A stretch of DNA of 13,130 nt. It comes from Lentzea sp. Its GTDB lineage: Bacteria; Actinomycetota; Actinomycetes; Mycobacteriales; Pseudonocardiaceae. The notes under the pieces were generated by a model. It ran no database searches and was not told the origin of the DNA. It was given only the letters and a program-made list of their open reading frames with translations. The DNA lies in assembly GCA_030146905.1 (NCBI GenBank), contig JASLAV010001212.1:1-13130 (forward strand), read 5' to 3'. Both the position numbers and the translations under genes were made by a program. Below, in pieces: positions 1 through 6,763 of the stretch; the stretch's first letter is position 1; every line of letters starts with the position of its first letter.

Positions 1-855
1 CAGCCAGCGGGAGTCCGCACGCAGGTCATCGACGTGCGCGAGCAGCCAGCCACCGATCTCGTCCGCCCGTTCCCGCGCCTTCGGCAGCAGGGAGGCAGAC
101 CCGAGTTCTCCGCCGCCGGCCACCGCGGCGAATTGCGCCAAACAGCTGTAGGCGTGCCATGCCGCGAACGTCTGTTCCAGTGGCCATTTCACACGTGACC
201 AAGAAGTCTCGAAATATTCCGCTTCTTCTGCCCGTGCGTCAAGAAAATCTTTCGCGATGGCCAGGTCGAAGAACTTCTCGTGCGCCCCTTCGTGCACCAG
301 CGCCTCGGCCACCTCCACCGGCAGCACCGGCTCGTCGACCAGCACGATGCCGGGGACGTAGCGGGACGACGCCGACACGAGACCGCCGGAGGTCTCCCGC
401 TTCACCACCGCGAGCATCGACACGTGCGCGAGGAGGTCGGCGGCCATGTCGGGCGCGATCTCGCGGAACGACCGGACGCCCTCGGCCACGACGGCGAGCG
501 CCGCCTCGAACCGCTCGCCGTCGGCCTCGGTCAGCGGCTCCAGCCGCACGCCGGGCGGGGCGACGATCCGCAGCGGGGCTTCCAGGAACTCGGCCGCCGC
601 CGGGTCCGCGGCGACGGCGACACCCGCGTCACGCACCCGCATCGAGGCGACCTCGGCGAGCCGTGCCGGATCCACGACACCGTGACCGGCGAGCGCCCGG
701 CCGATCTCGTAGCGGACGATCGGGTGGTCGGCGAGGTTGTCGGACAACTCGGTTCCGGGCGAGAACAGCTCTGCCGCGAGCCGGTAGAGGGTGCGCCTCT
801 CGTCCACCAGAGCGGGCGCAGGAGCCAGCGCCGCATGCAGCGCATGCGTGCTCAT
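1..855 (-). CDS. HExxH-motif protein, probable aKG-HExxH-type peptide beta-hydroxylase (3' part cut by window edge)
   Basis: An open frame of 285 codons runs from an ATG at 855 to the left edge without a stop, so the C-terminus is missing. The clearest mark is a zinc/iron-binding HEGAH (H188, E189, H192) inside a helix preceded by a strand-like stretch ending in VDEP. About 42 residues later comes an aromatic segment with H234 (AAWHAYSCLAQF) that could give a third metal ligand. Spacing and surroundings resemble the actinobacterial HEXXH domain now called aKG-HExxH-type peptide beta-hydroxylase, which modifies RiPP precursors, often beside radical SAM enzymes of the FxsB type. The N-terminal 130 residues are helical and lack a signal peptide, so the protein should be cytoplasmic. 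The start is uncertain: in-frame GTGs at 873 and 891 are possible and no strong Shine-Dalgarno site precedes the ATG. A plain zinc protease is the alternative. The coding call is firm, the function moderate. Confidence 0.72.
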   Translation of the reverse strand, partial: MSTHALHAALAPAPALVDERRTLYRLAAELFSPGTELSDNLADHPIVRYEIGRALAGHGVVDPARLAEVASMRVRDAGVAVAADPAAAEFLEAPLRIVAPPGVRLEPLTEADGERFEAALAVVAEGVRSFREIAPDMAADLLAHVSMLAVVKRETSGGLVSASSRYVPGIVLVDEPVLPVEVAEALVHEGAHEKFFDLAIAKDFLDARAEEAEYFETSWSRVKWPLEQTFAAWHAYSCLAQFAAVAGGGELGSASLLPKARERADEIGGWLLAHVDDLRADSRWL

Positions 856-1060
856 GGTGGGCGAACCCAGCACCGAAGACCCCGTACTCACGTCCCCCGA
901 CGCCGTGGAGCCGTGGACCCCACCACACCGGCGGCGCCCTGATGGCGCGGAACTGTAGAGCAAGTGGCGAGCGGACCGGCACGGCGGTCACCCCCGTGAA
1001 AGCCGGTGCCCCGGCCGCGTCTGCCGGAGACGCTGCCGGGGCACCGGGTGGTTCTGTCCA
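856..1060. other. 205-nt intergenic region between the HExxH gene and the 50-aa gene
   Basis: Besides the hairpin at 1003-1047 I see no coding frame with a convincing ribosome site here. On the minus strand TACAGT (957-952) could be a -10 box for the HExxH gene, giving a leader of about 90 nt, but no recognisable -35 box stands 16-19 nt in front of it. The region probably holds that gene's promoter. Confidence 0.35.
1003..1047 (-). terminator. Nested near-perfect 45-nt hairpin, probable terminator of the 50-aa gene
   Basis: Outer arms CCGGTGCCCCGGC (1003-1015) and GCCGGGGCACCGG (1035-1047) pair perfectly over 13 bp. After one C/T mismatch, inner arms GCGTCT (1017-1022) and AGACGC (1028-1033) add 6 bp around the loop GCCGG. 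The stem starts 13 nt beyond the stop codon of the small minus-strand gene. Only a short T-rich stretch (CTTTCACG) follows on the minus strand, so it would be a terminator of the actinobacterial type without a long U tract. Confidence 0.6.
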
Positions 1061-1213
1061 TCAGCCGAACATGATGCTGGTGACGTTCACGAAGCCGACG
1101 ACTGCCAGCGCGATCACCGAGACGGTGATCATCGTGAGCACGGTGCGCCAGCCGATCGCGGTGACGGCGACTGCTACGGCGGCGGCGATTCCGAGTGCAC
1201 TCCCTGCGGACAT
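1061..1213 (-). CDS. 50-aa hydrophobic small membrane protein
   Basis: A short frame on the minus strand starts with ATG at 1213 and stops with TGA at 1061. A strong Shine-Dalgarno site (GGGAGGGAA, 4-5 nt before the ATG) sets the start. The peptide is almost entirely apolar: residues 6-20 form a short Ala/Val stretch, then GWRT, then a longer segment of about 20 residues (25-44) rich in V, I, L and A, ending in SIMFG. This suggests one or two membrane segments with a single charged residue (R23). There is no Cys and no precursor-like core, so I do not call it a RiPP substrate or a toxin. It lies divergent from the FadR-type regulator and is closed by its own hairpin, so it may be a single-gene unit under that regulator. 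Function unknown. Confidence 0.6.
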   Translation of the reverse strand: MSAGSALGIAAAVAVAVTAIGWRTVLTMITVSVIALAVVGFVNVTSIMFG

Positions 1214-1303
1214 CTCGTTCCCTCCCGACTAGGCGAGTTCGGGCTCCCGGGCGTGGGCGGTTCCCGGGCGTCTCGCCATGTCTCCAGGGTCGCGCGTTGT
1301 AGG

Positions 1304-1336
1304 TTGTCTGTCAACGGTTGCCAGGTTGACAGACAA
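1304..1336. promoter_or_regulatory. 12-bp perfect inverted repeat, candidate FadR-type operator
   Basis: TTGTCTGTCAAC (1304-1315) is repeated inverted as GTTGACAGACAA (1325-1336) around a 9-nt spacer. It abuts the -35 box of the GntR gene and lies about 90 bp in front of the divergent 50-aa gene, the usual place for an autoregulatory site. Each arm carries a TTGTC/GACAA element, compatible with GntR-family half-sites, but the binding protein is inferred from position only. Confidence 0.6.
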
Positions 1337-1337
1337 G

Positions 1338-1366
1338 TTGCAACCGACAGGCGACAGGCCTACCAT
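1338..1366 (+). promoter_or_regulatory. Probable leaderless promoter of the FadR-type regulator
   Basis: TTGCAA (1338-1343) and TACCAT (1361-1366) are separated by exactly 17 nt. The expected transcription start, 7 nt after the -10 box, is the A of the ATG at 1373. No Shine-Dalgarno sequence precedes that ATG, which agrees with a leaderless mRNA. Confidence 0.5.
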
Positions 1367-1372
1367 TGCCCA

Positions 1373-2170
1373 ATGTCCGCGGACGACGCACATTCCGGTG
1401 AGAGCTGGTCGCTCTCCCCCGATTCGCGACGGCCTCTGCCGGAGCTCATCGAGCAGAAGCTCCGCGAACAGATCATCGGCGGCACCCTCAAGGCGGGCGA
1501 CCGCCTCCCGACAGAGCCGGAACTGGCCCGCAAGCTGGACGTCGCCCGGTCGTCGCTGCGCACGGCGCTGCAGAGGTTGCAGCTGCAGGGCATCGTCGAG
1601 GTGCGCCGGGGTCTCGGCTGGTACGTGCGCCGCACCGACCTCGCCGCGGTCGAGGAGCACCTGGAGGGCAGGCTCGCCGCCAGGCAGTTCTCCCTGACGG
1701 ACCTGCTCGAAGTGCGCATCGGCCTGGAGACCACCGCCGCGTCGCTGGCCGCGGTGCGCGCCGGCGACGGTGAGCTGGACGAACTGGCCAAGCTGAACCG
1801 CCGCTACCAGCACGCGGCCGTCCACGACGTGCGGGAAGTGATCGAGTCGGACGAGGAGTTCCACTCGGCGCTGATCCGCGCGTCGCACAACGAGCTGCTG
1901 GAACACATGTACCAGACGCTCGTGCCCGGTCTGCAGGACTGCAAGCGGCACGCGCACCCGTCCCGCGAGGTGCACAACCGTTCGGCGAACGAACACGAAC
2001 AGGTGATCTGGTTCCTCCGCCGGCACGACGAGGTGGGCGCGAAGAGCGCGATGACCACCCACCTGCTCGGGCTCTACAACGACATCGCCGTCGACGACAC
2101 CCGTCCCAAAGCCACCCTCGGCACGTACGTCGGGGTGTCGGACAACCCGATCTGGGGCAAGTCGCGCTGA
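1373..2170 (+). CDS. GntR-family transcriptional regulator, FadR/FCD subfamily
   Basis: This 265-aa protein has the standard FadR layout. An N-terminal winged helix-turn-helix spans residues 22-88 (EQIIGGTLKAGDRLPTEPEL, then VARSSLRTALQRL and the wing GLGWYV). An all-helical FCD ligand domain covers about 107-235. The FCD metal-site pattern is visible: D160 and H164 (DEEFH), H208 (NEHEQ) and H230 (TTHL), so it should bind a metal with a carboxylate ligand, as family members sensing organic or sugar acids do. The ATG at 1373 is chosen because upstream in-frame codons run through the operator and promoter and do not look coding. A 12-bp inverted repeat just upstream suggests autoregulation and control of the divergent 50-aa gene. 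No catabolic gene is adjacent, so the effector cannot be named. Confidence 0.9.
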   Translation: MSADDAHSGESWSLSPDSRRPLPELIEQKLREQIIGGTLKAGDRLPTEPELARKLDVARSSLRTALQRLQLQGIVEVRRGLGWYVRRTDLAAVEEHLEGRLAARQFSLTDLLEVRIGLETTAASLAAVRAGDGELDELAKLNRRYQHAAVHDVREVIESDEEFHSALIRASHNELLEHMYQTLVPGLQDCKRHAHPSREVHNRSANEHEQVIWFLRRHDEVGAKSAMTTHLLGLYNDIAVDDTRPKATLGTYVGVSDNPIWGKSR

Positions 2171-2187
2171 TACGGCGATGACCGTAT
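2170..2187. repeat. Short inverted repeat behind the FadR-type gene
   Basis: ATACGG (2170-2175) and CCGTAT (2182-2187) form a 6-bp inverted repeat with spacer CGATGA, overlapping the last base of the regulator's stop codon. It is too weak for a convincing terminator. Its 18-bp size fits a dimeric repressor site in front of the next gene, but nothing else supports that. Confidence 0.35.
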
Positions 2188-2256
2188 AGCCCTGGTGTTG
2201 CCGCGCCCGCGCTCCCACCATGTAGGGACGAGCCGGTGGAGTGAGGGGGCGTCCGG

Positions 2257-3396
2257 GTGGCGGTGGTGACGGGCAGGCACAAACAGGCGCTGGCCGTCTC
2301 CGGGTCGCTGGTCCTGGTGGCGGCGGCCGACCTGACCGTCGTGCTCCTGTGGCAACCCACGTCCAGGAGCCTGCTGCACGACGTGCTGGTGGTGCTGTGG
2401 CCGTTGCCCGCACTGGCCGGCTTCCTGCTCGGCACCTACGAGCTGTTCCTGCACCAGCGGCTGGTGAGCGAGATCGGCCGCATCTCCGGCCCCGGCATGG
2501 TCGAGCACCTGCTGCCGAACGACGTGCTGCGCGCGTTCCTGTCGAAGATCTACGGCACCGGCCAGCGCAACGACGACGTGGTGTCCGGCGTGCTGGGCGG
2601 CAGCGGCCTGCGCCCCAAGGGCGACGACCTGACGATCAGCACCCGCACCACCGTGCGCCTCGACCTGCAGGGCGTCGACACCAAGACCTACCACCTGACC
2701 ACGACGCAGAGCCACCAGTTCCGGCACAGCGTCCCGGTCGACAGGTTCGTCATCTTCGCCACCAGCAACGCCACCCTGCGCGACACGATCAGCGCCGCCT
2801 GCCGCTACCCGCTGTTCGAGCTTTACTTCATGCCGGACGCGTCGCTGTTCCTCGACTCGGTGGACGACATCCGCGACTCCACGAAGATCAGCATCGACTA
2901 CCTGGACCACGAGGGGCAGCGCCGCTCGGCCAGACCGAGCCAGATCCCGCCGATCGAGGTCCGCTTCGACCAGTGGGCGAACTACCTGACGTTCTTCCGC
3001 GAGGCGATGGCCCCGCTGCCGAAGCTCAGCCCGCTCGACCACATGAGCGACCTCCGCATCCTGGAGTGCGATCTCAGCAAGATCGCCGACGACCACGTCG
3101 TGCGCGCCATCCTCGGGCTGACCGTGTCGTCACGGTCGTTGCAGCGCACCAACGACGGCTTCGCCTACTGGCAGTCGCCCTACCCGTCCTTCGTGGACAC
3201 GATCAGCTTCGACGCCACCGAGCTGGCGGTCGACCACTCCCCCGGCCACGAGTTCCGGATCATGCCGTTCACGTTCCGGTCCGGGACCGAGGCCGCCCAG
3301 TGGCTGAGGGCGGACGAGCTGGCGGACCTGGAGGTCCGGTCGTGGATGTTGCCGGGCCACGGGGTGGCGCTGCTGTGGCGGGAAGCGCGCCGCTGA
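2257..3396 (+). CDS. Orphan protein with two N-terminal membrane helices and a large soluble domain
   Basis: I do not recognise this 379-aa protein. Residues 10-32 and about 42-64 form two hydrophobic helices joined by a short loop (QPTSRSLLHD). A charged hinge and about 310 soluble residues follow. With both helices at the N-terminus and few positive charges in the loop, the large domain should face the cytoplasm. It has mixed alpha/beta character with no Cys cluster, Walker motif, HTH or catalytic signature that I can name. Conspicuous segments include GSGLRPKGDDLTISTRTTVR and a region near the end with PGHGVALLWRE. The GTG at 2257 is chosen because GAGGGGG ends 7 nt before it; a GTG two codons later is possible. 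It lies 86 nt behind the FadR-type gene in the same direction, and 88 nt before the LacI-type gene. Confidence 0.8.
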   Translation: MAVVTGRHKQALAVSGSLVLVAAADLTVVLLWQPTSRSLLHDVLVVLWPLPALAGFLLGTYELFLHQRLVSEIGRISGPGMVEHLLPNDVLRAFLSKIYGTGQRNDDVVSGVLGGSGLRPKGDDLTISTRTTVRLDLQGVDTKTYHLTTTQSHQFRHSVPVDRFVIFATSNATLRDTISAACRYPLFELYFMPDASLFLDSVDDIRDSTKISIDYLDHEGQRRSARPSQIPPIEVRFDQWANYLTFFREAMAPLPKLSPLDHMSDLRILECDLSKIADDHVVRAILGLTVSSRSLQRTNDGFAYWQSPYPSFVDTISFDATELAVDHSPGHEFRIMPFTFRSGTEAAQWLRADELADLEVRSWMLPGHGVALLWREARR

Positions 3397-3444
3397 GCCA
3401 CCGCGACGCACCCGCCGGATGGTGCCTGCCGAGAGGGTGAGCGC

Positions 3445-3466
3445 TTCTTGCAAACGGACGCAAGAA
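3445..3466. promoter_or_regulatory. Candidate LacI-type operator in front of the regulator gene
   Basis: TTCTTGC (3445-3451) and GCAAGAA (3460-3466) form a perfect 7-bp inverted repeat around 8 nt. It covers the probable -35 box of the lacI-type gene, a placement suited to self-repression. CTTGC/GCAAG half-sites of this kind are typical of actinobacterial MalR/AglR-like regulators. The following ATTGCGT (3467-3473) recurs with TTCTTGC before the transporter operon. Confidence 0.55.
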
Positions 3467-3478
3467 ATTGCGTACACT
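3448..3478 (+). promoter_or_regulatory. Probable leaderless promoter of the LacI-type regulator
   Basis: TACACT (3473-3478) is a good -10 box placed 7 nt before the A of the ATG at 3485, and TTGCAA (3448-3453) can serve as -35 with a long 19-nt spacer. There is no Shine-Dalgarno site. The -10 to ATG geometry is identical to that of the FadR-type gene at 1373. Confidence 0.45.
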
Positions 3479-3484
3479 TGCGCC

Positions 3485-4468
3485 ATGACGCAACGGAGGC
3501 TGGCCGAGGTCGCGGCCAAGGTCGGGGTCAGCGAGGCCACCGTCAGCCGGGTGCTGAACGGCAAGCCGGGGGTCTCGGACGCCACGCGAAGCGCCGTGCT
3601 CACCGCGCTCGACGTGCTGGGTTACGAAAGGCCGACGCAACTGCGGGGTGAACGCGCCCGGCTCGTGGGGCTCGTGCTGCCGGAGTTGCAGAACCCGATC
3701 TTCCCGGCGTTCGCGGACGTGGTCGGCAACGCGCTGGCGCAAAGGGGTTTCACGCCCGTGCTGTGCACGCGGACCGCGGGTGGCGTGACGGAGGCCGAGT
3801 ACCTCGAACTCCTCCTGGAACAGCACGTCAGCGGGATCGTGTTCGCCGGCGGGCTGTACGCCCAGAAGGACGCGAGCCACGGGCACTACCAGCAGATGAT
3901 GTCGCGCAAGCTGCCTGCCGTGCTGGTCAACGCCGCCATAGACGACCTGGTGTTCCCGCGGGTCTCGTGCGACGACGCGGTGGCGGTCGAGCAGGCGTAC
4001 GGGCACCTGACCTCGCTCGGGCACCGGCGGATCGGGGCCGTGCTCGGGCCGCCGGACCACGTTCCCAGCCAGCGCAAGCTCGAAGCGATCATGAAGAGCG
4101 GCGGGGCTGACGTCGAGCACGCCATGTTCAGCCTGGAGGGCGGACAGGCCGCTGCCACCAAGCTCGTGCAGCGCGGCGTCACGGCGATCATGTGCGCGAG
4201 CGACCCCCTCGCGCTCGGTGCGATACGGGCCGTCCGGCGGGCCGGGTTGGACGTTCCCAAGGACGTGTCGATCATCGGGTACGACGACTCCGCCTTCATG
4301 ACCTGCACCGATCCGCCCCTGACCACCGTGCGCCAGCCCATCGAGGCCATGGGGCGGGCCGCCGTCGAGCTGCTGGCCAACCAGATCTCGGGGAACACCG
4401 TGGCGCCCGACGAGCTGTTGTTCGAGCCCGAACTGGTGGTGAGGGCCTCCAGCGCCCCAGTGCGGTGA
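3485..4468 (+). CDS. LacI-family transcriptional regulator of alpha-glucoside uptake
   Basis: A full-length 327-aa LacI/GalR protein. Residues 5-50 are the DNA-binding head: helix-turn-helix LAEVAAKVGVSEATVSRVLN, then the hinge helix region GKPGVSDATR up to LGYERP. The remainder is a periplasmic-binding-protein-like sugar domain with the usual landmarks: LPELQNPIF, the GIVFAGG strand, GHRRIGAVLGP, ASDPLALGAIRAVRRAG, and the IIGYDDS/TTVRQP signature near the end. The ATG at 3485 starts directly at the HTH; the longer frame upstream would translate the operator. It precedes a sugar-binding protein, two permeases and an alpha-glucosidase, so it is most likely the repressor of that set, released by an alpha-glucoside. 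The gap to the transporter is 108 nt with its own operator-like motif. Confidence 0.92.
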   Translation: MTQRRLAEVAAKVGVSEATVSRVLNGKPGVSDATRSAVLTALDVLGYERPTQLRGERARLVGLVLPELQNPIFPAFADVVGNALAQRGFTPVLCTRTAGGVTEAEYLELLLEQHVSGIVFAGGLYAQKDASHGHYQQMMSRKLPAVLVNAAIDDLVFPRVSCDDAVAVEQAYGHLTSLGHRRIGAVLGPPDHVPSQRKLEAIMKSGGADVEHAMFSLEGGQAAATKLVQRGVTAIMCASDPLALGAIRAVRRAGLDVPKDVSIIGYDDSAFMTCTDPPLTTVRQPIEAMGRAAVELLANQISGNTVAPDELLFEPELVVRASSAPVR

Positions 4469-4481
4469 CAACGCAGTCGCC

Positions 4482-4534
4482 TTCTTGCGAGTTTTCGTCT
4501 GGATATTGCGTTCAGATGTAACGACGACTTATGG
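4482..4534 (+). promoter_or_regulatory. Probable operator/promoter region of the alpha-glucoside transport operon
   Basis: TTCTTGC (4482-4488) is followed after 16 nt by ATTGCGT (4505-4511), matching the pair in front of the regulator gene (15 nt apart there). TTGCGT (4506-4511) and TTATGG (4529-4534), 17 nt apart, are a possible promoter giving a leader of about 40 nt. The promoter boxes are weak; the motif shared with the regulator's own upstream region is the stronger argument. Confidence 0.4.
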
Positions 4535-4576
4535 TCGCCGTCACATCGACGCGCTCGCGAGAAGGGCGGCTCCACC

Positions 4577-5905
4577 ATGAAGAAGTCCGCTGCCGTGCTG
4601 CTGGGCTGTGTTCTCGTCGCAGGCTGTGGGAGCGGTTCCACGACCGAGCCCGGCGGCAAGGTCACCATCAACATCAACGGTCAGCCGCCACAGACCCAGG
4701 CGTTCGACCGCAAGGTCTTCGACGAGGACGTCGCGGAGTTCGAGAGGCTGAACCAGGACATCGACCTCGTGCCGCACGAGGGGTTCATGGACCCGAAGAC
4801 GTTCTCCGCCAAGCTCGCCGGCGGGCAGCTCGAAGACGTCTTCTACGTCTACTTCACAGATCCCGCGGCTCTCATCGCCAGAAAACAGGCCGCCGACCTC
4901 ACCGACTACGTGAAGGACGTGCCCCACTACGGGGACATCCGGCAGGAGCTCAAGGACGTCTTCACGGTCGGAGGCAAGGTCTACGGCCTGCCCACCGCCA
5001 ACTACACGATGGGCCTGCTCTACAGCCGCACCAACTTCACCAAGGCCGGTCTGGACCCCGACTCCCCGCCGAAGACGTGGGACGAGGTCAGGGCAGCCGC
5101 CAAGAAGCTCAAGGACGCCGGTGTCACCGGGTTCGCCGAGTACAGCAAGAGCAACCAGGGCGGCTGGCACTTCACCACGTGGATCAAGTCCGTCGGCGGT
5201 GACGTCGCGCGCAAGGACGGCGACACCTACAAGGCCGACTTCAACAACGACAAGGGCAGGGAAGTCCTGCGCAGGCTCAAGGAGATGCGCTGGGACGACA
5301 ACTCCATGGGCGAGAAGCAGCTCCTGGAGATCGGCGACGTGCAGAACATGATGGGCGCCGGACAGCTCGGCATGTACCTCGCCGCGCCCGACAACGTCGC
5401 CGCGATCGTCAACCAGTTCAAGGGCAAGTACGACGACTACGGCTTGGCCGCGATCCCGGAGCAGAAGGGCACCCTGCTCGGCGGCGAAGGGTACATGGTC
5501 AACCCGAAGGCCACGCCGGAGAAGATCAAGGCCGGCCTGAAGTGGGTCCAGTGGAAGTACCTGAACCCGGACCGCCTCGAGCACAACCTGCAGACCTACA
5601 AGGACCGCGGTCAGCCCGTCGGCCTGCCGATCCCGCCGATCGCCGACGTCTGGACCGGTGAGCCGCGCAAGAAGCAGGAAGAGCTCAAGGGCAAGTACGC
5701 CACCATGCCGGTGAAGAACTTCCAGGCCTACGTGGACGGTTCCGACAAGACCAAGGGGTCGCTCGAACCGCCGCAGGCCCAGCAGGTCTACGCCATCCTC
5801 GACAGCGTCGTCCAGGCGACTCTCACCAACTCCGACGCCGACCACGCGACCCTGCTCAAGGACGCGGAGACCAAGGTCAACGCCGTTCTGGCGCAGGTGA
5901 AGTAA
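4577..5905 (+). CDS. Sugar ABC transporter substrate-binding lipoprotein (family 1)
   Basis: A 442-aa extracellular solute-binding protein anchored to the membrane outer face. The N-terminus is a lipoprotein signal peptide: MKK, a hydrophobic core, and the lipobox VAGC with the lipid-bearing Cys at 17, followed by a Gly/Ser/Thr linker. The mature part has the family 1 pattern: an early FDRKVFDEDVAEFERLN helix, YVYFTDPAALI, VYGLPTANYTMGLLYSRT, PPKTWDEVRAAAKKL, then a late WKYLNP region. Length is normal for oligosaccharide-binding members. The start is fixed by the signal peptide and by AAGGGCGG about 7 nt upstream. It is the first gene of an operon with two permeases and a GH13 enzyme, so its ligand is probably an alpha-glucoside such as maltose, isomaltose, palatinose or short oligosaccharides; the exact sugar cannot be read from the sequence. 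Confidence 0.92.
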   Translation: MKKSAAVLLGCVLVAGCGSGSTTEPGGKVTININGQPPQTQAFDRKVFDEDVAEFERLNQDIDLVPHEGFMDPKTFSAKLAGGQLEDVFYVYFTDPAALIARKQAADLTDYVKDVPHYGDIRQELKDVFTVGGKVYGLPTANYTMGLLYSRTNFTKAGLDPDSPPKTWDEVRAAAKKLKDAGVTGFAEYSKSNQGGWHFTTWIKSVGGDVARKDGDTYKADFNNDKGREVLRRLKEMRWDDNSMGEKQLLEIGDVQNMMGAGQLGMYLAAPDNVAAIVNQFKGKYDDYGLAAIPEQKGTLLGGEGYMVNPKATPEKIKAGLKWVQWKYLNPDRLEHNLQTYKDRGQPVGLPIPPIADVWTGEPRKKQEELKGKYATMPVKNFQAYVDGSDKTKGSLEPPQAQQVYAILDSVVQATLTNSDADHATLLKDAETKVNAVLAQVK

Positions 5906-6763
5906 GTGCGGCGCCACGTCACCGCGTACGGTTTCCTCAGTGCCGCGCTGGTCGTCTTCGCGGTGTTCTCGTGGTACCCCATCGTGCGCGGGGTGGTCCT
6001 GAGCTTCCAGCAGGTCAACTTCGTCACGAGCCCGGACTGGGTGGGCTGGGAGAACTTCGAGCGGCTCTTCGCGGACCCGCTGTTCGGGGTGGCGTGGCGC
6101 AACACGGCGTACTTCACGGTTCTCGCGCTCGTCATCGGGTTCGGCGCCCCGTTCCTCACCGCCGTGGTGCTCAACGAGCTGCGGCACGCCAAGGGCTACT
6201 TCCGGCTGCTGGTCTACCTGCCGGTGATGCTGCCCCCGGTCGTCACGGCCCTGCTGTGGAAGTGGTTCTACGACCCGGGACCCGGCCTGTTCAACTCCGT
6301 CCTGAGAGGACTGGGCCTGCCGACGAGCCAGTGGCTCGACTCCGGCAGCACCAGCATGATCAGCCTGGTCATCGTCATCACGTGGGCGAACATGGGCGCG
6401 GCGACGCTGATCTACCTGGCGGCGCTGCAGACCATCCCCGGTGAGCTGTACGAGGCGGCGGACCTGGACGGTGCCGGGATCCTCAGGAAGGTCTGGCACG
6501 TCACGATCCCGCAGACCAAGTTCGTGATCATGATGCTCCTGCTGCTGCAGGTCGTCGCGACCATGCAGGTCTTCACCGAGCCGTTCATCATGACCGGCGG
6601 CGGTCCGGAGGAGTCCACGGTCACCGTGCTGCTCCTGCTCTACCGGTACGCCTTCTACTACAACGACTTCGGCACCGCGAGCGCGCTGAGCCTGATCCTC
6701 TTCGCGGTGCTGGGCGTCTTCTCCTTCCTCTACCTCAAGATCACCAGGAAGGCCGACGCATGA
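5906..6763 (+). CDS. Sugar ABC transporter permease, MalF-like
   Basis: A 285-aa inner-membrane permease with about six helices, the first at residues 8-30. The cytoplasmic ATPase-contact loop is clear: the EAA motif runs from E183 to P202 (EAADLDGAGILRKVWHVTIP). Position, first in the permease pair, and the long periplasmic loop after helix 1 mark it as the MalF/UgpA-type partner. It starts with GTG immediately after the TAA of the binding-protein gene, with no gap, implying translational coupling; the Shine-Dalgarno function may be served by CAGGTGAAG inside the preceding gene. It should pair with the next gene product and an ATPase that is not encoded here. Confidence 0.92.
   Translation: MRRHVTAYGFLSAALVVFAVFSWYPIVRGVVLSFQQVNFVTSPDWVGWENFERLFADPLFGVAWRNTAYFTVLALVIGFGAPFLTAVVLNELRHAKGYFRLLVYLPVMLPPVVTALLWKWFYDPGPGLFNSVLRGLGLPTSQWLDSGSTSMISLVIVITWANMGAATLIYLAALQTIPGELYEAADLDGAGILRKVWHVTIPQTKFVIMMLLLLQVVATMQVFTEPFIMTGGGPEESTVTVLLLLYRYAFYYNDFGTASALSLILFAVLGVFSFLYLKITRKADA

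Noticed and set aside
1061..1213. The 50-aa peptide as a RiPP precursor for the HExxH enzyme
   Set aside because: It is strongly hydrophobic, has no leader/core division, and a strong hairpin separates it from the enzyme gene.
159..1232. Long plus-strand frame across the left region, rich in Arg and Pro
   Set aside because: It is the antisense shadow of the HExxH gene and the small membrane gene; its Arg/Pro/Ala-rich composition is typical of a high-GC wrong frame.
4541..6499. 652-codon minus-strand frame opposite the binding protein and first permease
   Set aside because: It is rich in Val, Arg, Asp and His with no domain, and mirrors the third-position GC of two clear sense genes. It is a shadow.
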